Assembly (NCBI RefSeq): GCF_038096165.1
Contig: NZ_CP151076.1
Location: 682,001 to 746,000 of the forward strand
Origin: Pseudomonas sp. G.S.17
Lineage (GTDB): Bacteria; Pseudomonadota; Gammaproteobacteria; Pseudomonadales; Pseudomonadaceae
DNA length: 64,000 bases
Direction of reading: 5' to 3'
Shown here: one piece after another, positions 19,686-28,316 of the stretch
How positions within the stretch are numbered: position 1 is the first letter of the stretch
How the letters are laid out: each line of letters begins with the position of its first letter
The notes under the pieces: generated by a model
Databases searched by the model: none
Told to the model about the DNA's origin: nothing
The model's input: the letters and a program-made list of their open reading frames with translations, nothing else
Made by a program: the position numbers and the translations under genes

Positions 19686-21620
19686 GTGTCAGCTGTCCTC
19701 TCGTTATTGCGCAGTCGCTTGCTTCGGCCTGTATTCATTGCCCTTGGTATCGCCCTTTTGGTGCAGGTGCTGGTTGCTGTTGCTCTTACCCGGAGCACTG
19801 TCACCGCGCTTGAGGCTGATCTGGATAAGCGCCTGGGTGTAGATTCGCAACACTTGTCTGCCGAGCTGGAGCAGGCAAGCCGCGAAGTAACTTCCAGCCT
19901 GGATGCGTTGGCCACCAATACCCGTCAGCGCCTGAGCGTCGGCCTTGCCGCACGTCTGAAAGATGAGCAGGCGCAATTGCGCAGCACGCTGGAAAAGGAT
20001 CTTCAGGATTCCGCAACGGATATGGCTGAGCTGTTGGCAGCGGTCGCTCCTCGTGCAATGTGGGACGGTGACACGCCCACGCTGTCGGAGTTTGCCCGTC
20101 GTGCCCAGCGCAATCCCAATGTCCTGTTCGTCGTTTATGACGATGCGACGGGCGAGCACCTCACGCGCTATCTGAATCGCGAAAACCCGCTGATCAAAGC
20201 CTTGCTGGACAAGGGCGAGGGCGAGCGGGCCATGGATAAAGTGCTGAACGCGGCGAAGAATGATGCGTCGGTGTACTACGTCGAAGCTTCCATCAGCCCT
20301 AATGGCGTGGAAATCGGCAAGGTGCGAATGGGCGTGTCCACCGCCACGGTCGAAGAGAATCTGGCGGCCCTCGACAAACGCTTCGCAACACTGATTACCA
20401 GCGGCGAGCAATTGGTGTCCGACAGTCTGGGCAGCGCAGCCAAGGAAAGCTCGGCAGCGTTGCGCAGTCGTCTGGGTTCGGCGCAAACCGCGGCCTCGGC
20501 CATGAGCGCCAATACCACTTCGGCGGTTCAAGAGGCGGCACAAACCCTGCGCTGGCGGATCGGCATGGGCCTGGCTTTGGTCGGCCTTGGCGTGTTGCTG
20601 TTGCTGGCAGTGGTGCTGGGGCGTCGGGTCGTCAGCAAACTGCTGCTGTTGATTGCGGCGCTGGATGATCTGGCGGCGGGCGAGGGCGATCTGACCAAGC
20701 GCGTCAAACTCGACAGCAACGATGAGATCGGCGACATGGCGGCGGCGGTCAACCGCTTCGTCGCCAAATTGCAGCCGATTGTTCGCGAGGCGGGCGATGT
20801 GGCGCAGCGTACGGGTGTGGAAATCAACGCCATGAGCCTGCGCAATGCTGGCGCTGATGCGGCGGCGGAGTTGCAGCGCGACGAAGTGGCGGCAAGTCTT
20901 AAGGCATTGGCGCAAATGGCTGACGAGGCGCAATCGGAAAGTCATGCGATGCAGGCTGCGCTGAAACAGGTGGTGGATATTCGTCAGGCCACCGACGAAA
21001 ACACCCGTACCTCCAATCAGGTCGGTGGTTTGATTGAAGCGCTGGCGGGGCAGGTGGACACCGGCGCGAAAGTCATTGAGCGCCTGGCGCAGCAAAGCCA
21101 GCAGATCGAAGTGGTGTTGACCGTAATCCACGGCATCGCCGAGCAAACCAATCTACTGGCGTTGAACGCAGCCATCGAAGCCGCTCGTGCTGGCGAGACC
21201 GGGCGCGGCTTTGCGGTGGTTGCCGACGAAGTGCGGGCATTGGCCAGCAAGACGCAAAGCTCAACCGGTGACATTCAGGAGCACATCGTCGCCTTGCAGC
21301 GCGGAGCCAAGGAAGCGGTCGCGGCGATTGGTGTGGCGGGGCGTCAGGCCAAGGAAGGGCTGGCCGTGCTGCGTGACAGCGCGAAGTCGCAGCAGATCGT
21401 GCAGGAGTCTGTAGAGCAGGTGCATGCGGCGATTGGTCTTGCGACCCAGGCAGCGGCGCATCAGGCCGAGGGCGCGCAAGCGGTGCGTGGGCGCGTGGAA
21501 GTGATTCATGCCCAGGCCCAGCGGGCGGCTCAGGTCGTGGTGGAAACCACGGCGAGCGGCAAGGTGCTCGACAAACTGGCGGCGCAGTTGAAGGCGAGCC
21601 TGGGGCAGTTCCGGGCATAA
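19686..21620 (+). CDS. Methyl-accepting chemotaxis protein
   Basis: 644 residues with a GTG start at 19686 and GGAGGG upstream. It is a transmembrane chemoreceptor: helix 1 at about 13-36, a periplasmic region of about 250 residues with long helical stretches, helix 2 at about 289-311, a HAMP domain ([20 protein letters not shown]) and a signalling domain. The kinase-contact tip is highly conserved ([20 protein letters not shown], then [18 protein letters not shown]). The ligand cannot be read from the sequence. The periplasmic domain is rich in Ala/Leu helices and contains no obvious dCache motif. The sigma54 promoter upstream suggests flagellar or nitrogen-linked control. Confidence 0.93.
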   Translation: MSAVLSLLRSRLLRPVFIALGIALLVQVLVAVALTRSTVTALEADLDKRLGVDSQHLSAELEQASREVTSSLDALATNTRQRLSVGLAARLKDEQAQLRSTLEKDLQDSATDMAELLAAVAPRAMWDGDTPTLSEFARRAQRNPNVLFVVYDDATGEHLTRYLNRENPLIKALLDKGEGERAMDKVLNAAKNDASVYYVEASISPNGVEIGKVRMGVSTATVEENLAALDKRFATLITSGEQLVSDSLGSAAKESSAALRSRLGSAQTAASAMSANTTSAVQEAAQTLRWRIGMGLALVGLGVLLLLAVVLGRRVVSKLLLLIAALDDLAAGEGDLTKRVKLDSNDEIGDMAAAVNRFVAKLQPIVREAGDVAQRTGVEINAMSLRNAGADAAAELQRDEVAASLKALAQMADEAQSESHAMQAALKQVVDIRQATDENTRTSNQVGGLIEALAGQVDTGAKVIERLAQQSQQIEVVLTVIHGIAEQTNLLALNAAIEAARAGETGRGFAVVADEVRALASKTQSSTGDIQEHIVALQRGAKEAVAAIGVAGRQAKEGLAVLRDSAKSQQIVQESVEQVHAAIGLATQAAAHQAEGAQAVRGRVEVIHAQAQRAAQVVVETTASGKVLDKLAAQLKASLGQFRA

Positions 21621-21641
21621 CGCCTGAGGCGATTTTTGCTG

Positions 21642-21730
21642 GGTGGCAAGCTTGCTTGCGAAGACGGTATTTCAGGATGCGGCACTGCGTCGTATGAACC
21701 TGCCACTTCGCGAGCAAGCTCGCTCCCACA
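21642..21730. repeat. REP inverted pair (GTGGGAGCGAGC family)
   Basis: Left arm GGTGGCAAGCTTGCTTGCGAAG is a diverged copy and the right arm CTTCGCGAGCAAGCTCGCTC is canonical. Located between the chemoreceptor gene and the tRNA-Leu terminator. Confidence 0.8.
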
Positions 21731-21769
21731 GAAACCAGGCCCCATAAGTAAGCCAAACCGAGAAAGCAC

Positions 21770-21794
21770 AAAACCGAGCACGGGGCTCGGTTTT
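21770..21794 (-). terminator. Terminator of the downstream tRNA-Leu copy
   Basis: AAAACCGAGC and GCTCGGTTTT form a 10-bp stem; on the minus strand the right arm ends in TTTT. It lies eight bases after the encoded CCA end of the tRNA at 21803. Confidence 0.8.
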
Positions 21795-21802
21795 ATTTGA
21801 AT

Positions 21803-21889
21803 TGGTGCCCAGAAGAAGACTCGAACTTCCACGACCTTGCGGTCACCAGCACCTGAAGCTGGCGTGTCTACCAATTTCACCATCTGGGC
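21803..21889 (-). tRNA. tRNA-Leu (anticodon CAG), copy 1
   Basis: On the complement the 87-base sequence begins GCCCAGATGGTGAAATTGGT, has the anticodon stem CCAGC with loop TTCAGGT (anticodon CAG), a long variable arm typical of Leu, the GTTCGAGTC T-loop, and ends GGGCACCA with CCA encoded. The acceptor stem pairs GCCCAGA with TCTGGGC. It is identical over the whole length to the copy at 22091-22177. Confidence 0.97.
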
Positions 21890-21924
21890 GGTATCAGCAG
21901 CAATGTTCGCCGTTGATGGGGCGC

Positions 21925-21953
21925 ACTATACGGAGGGTGTTTTAATCTGTAAA
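21925..21953 (-). promoter_or_regulatory. Promoter of tRNA-Leu copy 1
   Basis: On the minus strand TTTACA and TATAGT are separated by exactly 17 bases and followed by a GC-rich discriminator (GCGCCCC), as expected for a stable-RNA promoter under stringent control. Confidence 0.85.
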
Positions 21954-22027
21954 CCCCTGTTTTGGTTTTAATAAATGCTTTTCCCGCTTCTGGAAATAAA
22001 AAGCACTAAACTCAAACCCTGAAATGC

Positions 22028-22051
22028 AAAAACCCGCTTTCGCGGGTTTTT
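22028..22051 (-). terminator. Terminator between the two tRNA-Leu genes
   Basis: AAAAACCCGC-tttc-GCGGGTTTTT is a 10-bp stem with T-run on either strand; it serves the minus-strand tRNA at 22091-22177. Confidence 0.85.
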
Positions 22052-22090
22052 GTGAGGCTCAGAAGATTGCTGTAATCTCTGACTCTGAAT

Positions 22091-22177
22091 TGGTGCCCAG
22101 AAGAAGACTCGAACTTCCACGACCTTGCGGTCACCAGCACCTGAAGCTGGCGTGTCTACCAATTTCACCATCTGGGC
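22091..22177 (-). tRNA. tRNA-Leu (anticodon CAG), copy 2
   Basis: Sequence identical to copy 1: 87 bases on the complement, acceptor GCCCAGA/TCTGGGC, anticodon loop TTCAGGT (CAG), long variable arm, encoded CCA. Each copy has its own promoter and terminator, so this is a tandem duplication of a complete transcription unit. Confidence 0.97.
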
Positions 22178-22210
22178 AGTACCGAATACGTCACCGTATC
22201 GATGGCGCGC

Positions 22211-22239
22211 ACTATACGGAGCGGGTTTTTAACTGTAAA
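22211..22239 (-). promoter_or_regulatory. Promoter of tRNA-Leu copy 2
   Basis: TTTACA-N17-TATAGT on the minus strand with a GCGCGCC discriminator, the same design and hexamers as the promoter of copy 1. Confidence 0.85.
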
Positions 22240-22389
22240 CCCCCTGTTGTCGAAAATCGCATAAAAATTTTCCAGTTGACGCTTTTTACCCTCAAACAGT
22301 GGCTTTCTAGCGCTGTCTGAGTCTGAAATTTCCCGTTTCAATACGCGTATGCCAAACTAACCGCATATAGACAAGGTGAAAACTCTCTA

Positions 22390-25044
22390 ATGGCCGATTG
22401 GCAGTCCCTCGATCCCGAGGCCGCTCGTGAAGCGGAAAAATATGAAAACCCTATTCCCAGCCGTGAGCTGATTCTCAAACATCTGGCCGACCGTGGTTCG
22501 CCAGCGAGTCGCGAGCAGCTGGTTGAAGAATTCGGTCTCACCACTGAAGATCAGTTCGAAGCCCTGCGCCGCCGCTTGCGCGCCATGGAGCGCGATGCGC
22601 AACTGATCTACACCCGCCGTGGCACGTATGCGCCAGTTGACAAGCTGGATCTGATCCTGGGTCGCATCAGCGGCCACCGTGATGGCTTCGGCTTCCTGAT
22701 CCCTGATGATGGCACTGACGACCTGTTCATGAGTCCGGCGCAGATGCGTCTGGTGTTTGACGGTGACCGCGCATTGGCGCGGGTGTCGGGCCTGGATCGT
22801 CGCGGCCGCCGTGAAGGTGTGATCGTCGAAGTGATCTCCCGTGCTCACGAAACCGTGGTGGGTCGCTATTTCGAAGAGAGCGGCATCGGCTTCGTGATTC
22901 CGGACAACCCGAAGATCCAGCAGGAAGTGCTGGTGACGCCGGGTCGCAACAACAATGCCCAGATCGGTCAGTTCGTCGAAGTGAAGATCACTCACTGGCC
23001 GACGCCGCGCTTCCAGCCGCAAGGTGACATTGTTGAAGTGGTGGGCAATTACATGGCGCCCGGCATGGAAATCGATGTCGCGCTGCGCACCTACGATATT
23101 CCCCACGTCTGGCCTGAAGCTGTCCTCAAGGAAGCAGCCAAGCTCAAGCCGGAAGTCGAAGAAAAAGATAAGGAAAATCGCGTCGACCTGCGCCATCTGC
23201 CGTTCGTCACCATCGACGGCGAAGATGCGCGCGACTTCGACGATGCGGTCTTCTGCGAAGCCAAGCCGGGCAAACTGCGCTTGTTCTCCGGTGGCTGGAA
23301 GCTCTACGTGGCCATCGCCGATGTGTCGAGCTACGTGAAGATCGGTTCGGCGCTGGATGCAGAATCGCAAGTGCGCGGCAACTCGGTGTATTTCCCCGAG
23401 CGCGTCGTGCCGATGCTGCCTGAGCAGCTGTCCAACGGCCTGTGCTCGCTGAACCCGCATGTTGATCGTCTGGCCATGGTCTGCGAAATGACCATTTCCA
23501 AAACCGGCGAGATGACCGACTACGTGTTCTACGAAGCGGTCATTCACTCCCACGCGCGGCTGACCTACAACAAGGTCAGCTCGATGCTGGAGCAGCCGAA
23601 AACCACAGAAGCGCGTCAGCTTCGTGGCGAATACCCTGACGTGTTGCCGCACCTCAAGCAGCTGTATGCGCTGTACAAGGTATTGCTGGCGGCGCGTCAT
23701 GTCCGGGGTGCGATTGATTTCGAAACCCAGGAAACCCGGATCATCTTCGGCACCGAACGCAAGATCGCCGAGATTCGTCCGACGACCCGCAACGATGCGC
23801 ACAAGCTGATCGAGGAATGCATGCTGGCCGCCAACGTGGCCACTGCAGAATTCCTCAAGAAGCACGAGATTCCTGCGCTGTATCGCGTCCACGACGGTCC
23901 GCCGCCGGAGCGTCTGGAAAAACTTCGTGCCTTCCTCGGCGAGTTGGGTCTTTCCCTGCACAAGGGCAAGGATGGTCCTTCGCCGAAGGATTATCAGGCG
24001 TTGCTGGAAACCGTTCGCGGGCGTCCGGACTACCACCTGATCCAGACCGTCATGCTGCGATCCCTGAGCCAGGCAGTTTACAGCTCGGACAACCATGGTC
24101 ACTTCGGTCTGAATTACGAGGCGTACACGCACTTCACCTCGCCGATTCGTCGTTACCCTGATTTGCTCACACACCGCGCGATCCGCAGCGTGATCCGCTC
24201 CAAGCAAGACACACCACACGTGCGCCGCGCCGGTGCGATGACTATTCCAAAAGCGCGTATCTATCCGTACGACGAAGCCGCGCTGGAGCAGTTGGGCGAA
24301 CAATGCTCGATGAGCGAGCGTCGTGCCGACGAAGCCACCCGTGACGTCGTGAACTGGCTCAAATGCGAGTTCATGAAGGATCGCGTCGGCGAATCGTTCC
24401 CTGGCGTCATCACTGCGGTGACAGGCTTTGGTCTGTTCGTCGAGCTGACGGATATCTACGTTGAAGGACTGGTACACGTCACGGCGCTTCCGGGCGATTA
24501 CTACCACTTCGACCCTGTGCATCACCGCCTGGCGGGCGAGCGTACCGGGCGTAGCTTCCGTCTTGGCGATACCGTTGAAGTGCGGGTCATGCGCGTCGAT
24601 CTTGACGAGCGCAAGATCGACTTCGAAATGGCCGAGAAAACGATTACCGCGCCGATTGGTCGTAAACGTCGTGGCAGTACCGAAACCACGCCAGCGCCTG
24701 CTGAAAAGCAGTCCGCCGCTCCGTCCAAGGCGCCGAGCAAGCGCCCGGCCAAGGCTAAAGCCAAGGCCGAGCCCGAAGCTTATCGCCCAAGCGATGCCGC
24801 CGCGAAAAACGCCGAAGTGCGCAAAAGTCGTGAATTGAAGCAGGCCCTGTTGGCAGAAGCGAAAGGCGGTAGCAAGGCGCCGTCGGGAAAGTCGAGTAAC
24901 TCGGGCGCTGCTCCGAGTCATTCTGCCCCGAGCGGTTCCGGCAAACCGGCGAAATCCGGTAAGCACCGAAAAGGCCCGCCAAAAGCGGGTTCTGCTCCGG
25001 CTGCGAAAAGCGGCGGAGTGCGTAAACCTAAGGCCAAGTCATGA
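22390..25044 (+). CDS. rnr: Ribonuclease R
   Basis: 884 residues, longer than the roughly 810 of E. coli because of an extended basic tail. RNase R is a processive 3'-5' exoribonuclease able to degrade structured RNA, rRNA and trans-translated messages. An N-terminal helix-turn-helix-like region is followed by cold-shock domains (GHRDGFGFLIPDDG), the RNB catalytic domain with the metal-binding aspartates in DGEDARDFDDAV (about 276-287), an S1 domain (GVITAVTGFGLFVELTDIYV) and a Lys/Ala/Pro/Ser-rich C-terminal tail of about 130 residues. The ATGA overlap couples it to rlmB. Confidence 0.97.
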   Translation: MADWQSLDPEAAREAEKYENPIPSRELILKHLADRGSPASREQLVEEFGLTTEDQFEALRRRLRAMERDAQLIYTRRGTYAPVDKLDLILGRISGHRDGFGFLIPDDGTDDLFMSPAQMRLVFDGDRALARVSGLDRRGRREGVIVEVISRAHETVVGRYFEESGIGFVIPDNPKIQQEVLVTPGRNNNAQIGQFVEVKITHWPTPRFQPQGDIVEVVGNYMAPGMEIDVALRTYDIPHVWPEAVLKEAAKLKPEVEEKDKENRVDLRHLPFVTIDGEDARDFDDAVFCEAKPGKLRLFSGGWKLYVAIADVSSYVKIGSALDAESQVRGNSVYFPERVVPMLPEQLSNGLCSLNPHVDRLAMVCEMTISKTGEMTDYVFYEAVIHSHARLTYNKVSSMLEQPKTTEARQLRGEYPDVLPHLKQLYALYKVLLAARHVRGAIDFETQETRIIFGTERKIAEIRPTTRNDAHKLIEECMLAANVATAEFLKKHEIPALYRVHDGPPPERLEKLRAFLGELGLSLHKGKDGPSPKDYQALLETVRGRPDYHLIQTVMLRSLSQAVYSSDNHGHFGLNYEAYTHFTSPIRRYPDLLTHRAIRSVIRSKQDTPHVRRAGAMTIPKARIYPYDEAALEQLGEQCSMSERRADEATRDVVNWLKCEFMKDRVGESFPGVITAVTGFGLFVELTDIYVEGLVHVTALPGDYYHFDPVHHRLAGERTGRSFRLGDTVEVRVMRVDLDERKIDFEMAEKTITAPIGRKRRGSTETTPAPAEKQSAAPSKAPSKRPAKAKAKAEPEAYRPSDAAAKNAEVRKSRELKQALLAEAKGGSKAPSGKSSNSGAAPSHSAPSGSGKPAKSGKHRKGPPKAGSAPAAKSGGVRKPKAKS

Positions 25045-25802
25045 GTCAGCTGGAAAAAATCTACGGCGTGCATGCCGTAGAAGCGTTGTTGCGTCATCAC
25101 CCGAAGCGAGTCAAGCAAGTCTGGCTGGCTGAAGGTCGCAACGATCCTCGTGTTCAGGTTCTGCTGGAACTGGCGAATCAGAATCGGGTGTCTGTCGGTC
25201 AGGCCGAGCGTCGCGAAATGGACGTCTGGGTCGAGGGCGTGCACCAGGGCGTTGTCGCGGAAGTCAGCCCGAGCCAGGTCTGGGGCGAAGCGATGCTCGA
25301 CGAGCTGCTGGATCGCACCGAAGGCGCACCGCTGATTCTGGTGCTCGACGGCGTGACCGATCCGCACAACCTCGGCGCTTGCCTGCGTACTGCCGATGCG
25401 GCCGGTGCGCTGGCGGTGCTGGTGCCAAAGGACAAGTCGGCAACCTTGACGCCGGTCGTGCGAAAAGTCGCATGCGGCGCTGCGGAAGTGATTCCGTTGG
25501 TCGCCGTCACCAACCTGGCCCGAACCCTGGAAAAACTCCAGCAGCGCGGGCTCTGGGTTGTCGGTACGGCGGGGGAGGCTGAGCAAGAGTTGTATCAGCA
25601 GGATCTCACCGGCCCGACCATCCTGATCATGGGTGCCGAAGGCAAAGGCATGCGCCGCCTGACACGGGAGCACTGCGATTACCTGGTGCGTCTGCCGATG
25701 GCGGGCAGCGTCAGCAGCCTCAACGTTTCGGTGGCGACCGGCGTTTGCCTGTTTGAAGCAATGCGTCAGCGCAGCGTGAAAGCGGCCAGCAAAAAAGTCT
25801 GA
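25041..25802 (+). CDS. rlmB: 23S rRNA Gm2251 methyltransferase RlmB
   Basis: 253 residues. RlmB is a SPOUT-fold methyltransferase that 2'-O-methylates G2251 in the P-loop of 23S rRNA. An N-terminal L30e-like substrate domain (IYGVHAVEALLRHHPKRVKQ) precedes the SpoU domain with its three motifs: DPHNLGACLRTADAAG, LIMGAEGKGMRRLT and LPMAGSVSSLNVSVATGVCL. It begins inside the rnr stop codon (ATGA), the common rnr-rlmB arrangement. Confidence 0.96.
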   Translation: MSQLEKIYGVHAVEALLRHHPKRVKQVWLAEGRNDPRVQVLLELANQNRVSVGQAERREMDVWVEGVHQGVVAEVSPSQVWGEAMLDELLDRTEGAPLILVLDGVTDPHNLGACLRTADAAGALAVLVPKDKSATLTPVVRKVACGAAEVIPLVAVTNLARTLEKLQQRGLWVVGTAGEAEQELYQQDLTGPTILIMGAEGKGMRRLTREHCDYLVRLPMAGSVSSLNVSVATGVCLFEAMRQRSVKAASKKV

Positions 25803-25820
25803 TATCACCGATACGCCTGT

Positions 25821-25909
25821 GTGGGAGCGAGCTTGCTCGCGAAGATCTGGTTCAGCTTCCGTAGATGCTTTGGAAGTGCTGGCCTCTTCGCGAGCAGGTT
25901 CGCTCCCAC
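25821..25909. repeat. REP inverted pair (GTGGGAGCGAGC family)
   Basis: GTGGGAGCGAGCTTGCTCGC at the left, with inverse copy CTTCGCGAGCAGGTTCGCTC at the right carrying small changes; between rlmB and the rpsF promoter. Confidence 0.88.
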
Positions 25910-25958
25910 AGTCCGTTCTGGGGGTGGATGGCATCTGTTCAAATATTCACCAATTGCC

Positions 25959-25987
25959 TTGCGCCCCCGCATCCCCTTCTCTACAAT
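25959..25987 (+). promoter_or_regulatory. Promoter of the rpsF operon
   Basis: TACAAT at 25982-25987 is a strong -10; TTGCGC at 25959-25964 sits exactly 17 bases upstream as a weak -35. A GC-rich discriminator (TGCGCCCC) follows, as in ribosomal protein promoters. Confidence 0.6.
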
Positions 25988-26057
25988 TGCGCCCCTTGCT
26001 GTCACGGCAGGCGCTCATGTGCCTGACCCTGGGCAAGACTAACAGTGTCATTCACTC

Positions 26058-26107
26058 CTTGTCTGACCGCTTTTGAGGCGGCAGGCTACAACCCGTAAGG
26101 AGCATTC
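26058..26107 (+). promoter_or_regulatory. Candidate S6:S18 autoregulatory leader of rpsF
   Basis: Just before rpsF a small hairpin can pair CCGC (in GACCGC) with GCGG (in GAGGCGG), followed by CTACAACCCGTAAGGAGC. This position and the CCG-containing stem resemble the S6:S18 leader known upstream of bacterial rpsF, at which the S6-S18 complex binds its own mRNA. The match was judged by eye only. Confidence 0.4.
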
Positions 26108-26533
26108 ATGCGTCATTACGAAATCATCTTTTTGGTCCACCCGGATCAAAGCGAGCAAGTCGGCGGCATGGTTGAGCGTTATACCAAGCTGATCGAAGAA
26201 GACGGCGGCAAAATCCACCGTCTGGAAGATTGGGGCCGTCGTCAACTGGCCTATGCAATCAACAATGTTCACAAGGCTCACTACGTGATGCTGAACGTTG
26301 AATGCACCGGTAAGGCCTTGGCTGAACTGGAAGACAACTTCCGTTACAACGATGCCGTGATCCGTAACCTGGTCATCCGTCGCGACGAAGCCGTAACTGG
26401 TCAGTCCGAGATGCTCAAGGCCGAAGAAAACCGCAGCGAGCGCCGTGAGCGTCGTGACCGTCCTGAGCACTCCGACAGCGCCGATGGCGATGACGGTGAC
26501 AACAGCGACGCCAGCGATAACGCTGACGAGTAA
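26108..26533 (+). CDS. rpsF: 30S ribosomal protein S6
   Basis: 141 residues. S6 binds S18 in the platform of the small subunit. [20 protein letters not shown] and the [20 protein letters not shown] segment are conserved S6 sequence; the last 35 residues are an acidic Arg/Glu/Asp tail, the part that RimK glutamylates in E. coli and Pseudomonas. Good ribosome site (AAGGAGC). First gene of the rpsF-rpsR-membrane protein-rplI group. Confidence 0.98.
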   Translation: MRHYEIIFLVHPDQSEQVGGMVERYTKLIEEDGGKIHRLEDWGRRQLAYAINNVHKAHYVMLNVECTGKALAELEDNFRYNDAVIRNLVIRRDEAVTGQSEMLKAEENRSERRERRDRPEHSDSADGDDGDNSDASDNADE

Positions 26534-26561
26534 TCCACGGACCTTTTGAGGAGCCAATTAC

Positions 26562-26792
26562 ATGGCACGTTTCTTCCGTCGTCGTAAATTCTGCCGCTTC
26601 ACCGCTGAAGACGTGAAGGAGATCGATTACAAAGATCTCAACACTCTGAAAGCATACGTATCCGAGACCGGCAAAATCGTTCCAAGCCGTATCACTGGTA
26701 CAAAAGCACGTTATCAGCGTCAGCTGGCCACCGCTATCAAGCGTGCCCGCTTCCTGGCCCTGCTGGCCTACACCGACAGCCACGGCCGCTGA
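26562..26792 (+). CDS. rpsR: 30S ribosomal protein S18
   Basis: 76 residues, normal length. [20 protein letters not shown] and [20 protein letters not shown] are typical S18. It follows rpsF by 28 bases with GAGGAG before the start. Confidence 0.98.
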
Positions 26793-26829
26793 GACCGGGC
26801 AGTCGACATAAGTAGTAAGGGATAGACGC

Positions 26830-27726
26830 ATGCGCGCCATGGCTGAATTCATCATGCGCGGCCGCGTGCAGGCCACTCTCGTAGTGGTGGGTTGTGCGGC
26901 ATTGCCGTTGTTGTTCTGGTTGAGTGCTGCTGCAGGTTGCCTTGTGCTCCTGCGGCGCGGGTTCAGAGACGCGTTTGGCGTCCTGGCCTGGGCTCTGCTG
27001 CCGGCCTTGGTCTGGTGGTATCTCGGTGAACCTCGCACCTTCATGGTGTTGGCAGGTTCGCTGGGGTTGGCGATGGTTCTTCGCGCCAGCGAGTCCTGGG
27101 TTCGCACGCTGCTGGCCAGCGTGGCACTGGGTCTGTTGTATGCAGTGATTCTGGGCGCGGTTTTCCGCGAACCCATCGAGGCGATGTCGCAGGAGTTGCA
27201 GAAACACCTGCCGGCGATGCTCTCGGGTCTCTACGATCAGATGTCCGTAGAAGAGCGAGCGCGCCTGGGATCATTGATTGCACCGGTCCTGAATGGCCTG
27301 ATAGCGGCCTTGTTGCAAATCGTCAGTGTGCTGAGCCTGGTTATCGGGCGCTACTGGCAAGCGTTGTTGTACAACCCTGGAGGTTTCGGGCGCGAGTTTC
27401 GCGCTGTGAGACTCCCGCTGGTATCAGCGTTGATGCTGCTGGTGTGCATGCTTGTAGGGCCGAATTTCGGTTCGCAGGCGGCGATGTTGACACCGTTGTG
27501 CAGCGTACCGCTGGTATTCGCCGGGCTGGCCCTGATGCACGGGTTGGTGGCTGAAAAGCGACTGGCCAAATTCTGGCTGGTGGGGATGTACATAACGCTG
27601 CTGGTGTTCATGCAGCTGATCTATCCGTTGCTCGTGGTGTTAGCCATTGTCGACAGCCTGATTGATTTTCGCGGACGCCTGGCGTCGAAAGACGCCGGTA
27701 ATGGCCCTGCGAACGGTGAAGGTTAA
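26830..27726 (+). CDS. YybS/DUF2232-like polytopic membrane protein
   Basis: 298 residues, ATG 26830 with AAGGGA upstream. About eight hydrophobic segments cover nearly all of the protein, with one soluble loop around residues 120-150 (LQKHLPAMLSGLYDQMSVEE). The C-terminus is charged. Size, topology and place directly beside rplI match the YybS/DUF2232 family, whose B. subtilis member also lies beside rplI; the function is unknown. It is inserted between rpsR and rplI on the same strand with short gaps, so it should be co-transcribed with the ribosomal proteins. The family assignment is from layout and topology, not from an alignment. Confidence 0.7.
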   Translation: MRAMAEFIMRGRVQATLVVVGCAALPLLFWLSAAAGCLVLLRRGFRDAFGVLAWALLPALVWWYLGEPRTFMVLAGSLGLAMVLRASESWVRTLLASVALGLLYAVILGAVFREPIEAMSQELQKHLPAMLSGLYDQMSVEERARLGSLIAPVLNGLIAALLQIVSVLSLVIGRYWQALLYNPGGFGREFRAVRLPLVSALMLLVCMLVGPNFGSQAAMLTPLCSVPLVFAGLALMHGLVAEKRLAKFWLVGMYITLLVFMQLIYPLLVVLAIVDSLIDFRGRLASKDAGNGPANGEG

Positions 27727-27745
27727 AAGTTAAGAGGATTTTCAC

Positions 27746-28192
27746 ATGCAACTGATCCTTCTGGAAAAAGTCGCCAACCTGGGCAACCTGGGCGACAAAG
27801 TGAATGTTAAGGCCGGTTACGGTCGTAACTATCTGCTGCCATACGGTAAAGCTACCGCCGCGACCGCTGCCAACATTGCAGCGTTCGAAGAGCGTCGTGC
27901 CGAGCTGGAAAAACTGGCTGCAGACAAAAAAGCTTCTGCCGAAACTCGCGCTGCCCAACTGGCTGAGCTGGAAGTGACTATCACTGCCACCGCCGGTGAC
28001 GAAGGCAAGCTGTTCGGTTCGATCGGCACCCACGACATCGCTGATGCACTGACCGCCTCTGGCGTTGAAGTTGCAAAAAGCGAAGTTCGTCTGCCGAACG
28101 GCACTATCCGCAACGTTGGCGAATTCGACGTGGCCGTGCACCTGCACAGCGACGTAGAAGCAACCGTACGCGTTGTTGTGGTAGCTGCTTAA
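27746..28192 (+). CDS. rplI: 50S ribosomal protein L9
   Basis: 148 residues. [20 protein letters not shown] and [16 protein letters not shown] form the N-terminal rRNA-binding domain; a long central helix ([20 protein letters not shown]) leads to the C-terminal domain with [12 protein letters not shown]. Good ribosome site (AGAGGA). A strong terminator follows at 28239-28270. Confidence 0.98.
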   Translation: MQLILLEKVANLGNLGDKVNVKAGYGRNYLLPYGKATAATAANIAAFEERRAELEKLAADKKASAETRAAQLAELEVTITATAGDEGKLFGSIGTHDIADALTASGVEVAKSEVRLPNGTIRNVGEFDVAVHLHSDVEATVRVVVVAA

Positions 28193-28238
28193 GCAGTACG
28201 TGATCATCTGGCGACTTGCTCGCTAGAGGATTAACATC

Positions 28239-28270
28239 GGGCACGACCTGTTTTCAGGTCGTGCCCTTTG
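28239..28270 (+). terminator. Rho-independent terminator of the rpsF-rplI operon
   Basis: GGGCACGACCTG and CAGGTCGTGCCC form a perfect 12-bp stem with a TTTT loop, followed by TTTG. Confidence 0.88.
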
Positions 28271-28316
28271 TCTTTCTGTACCCTGGTTTTTTCACAACCC
28301 CTGATTCTGAGTGGTC

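Noticed and set aside
22387..24966. Very long open frame on the minus strand opposite rnr
   Set aside because: It is a shadow of rnr in GC-rich DNA: the plus strand has an unmistakable RNase R with all catalytic motifs, and the minus product matches no family and is rich in Arg/His/Gln.
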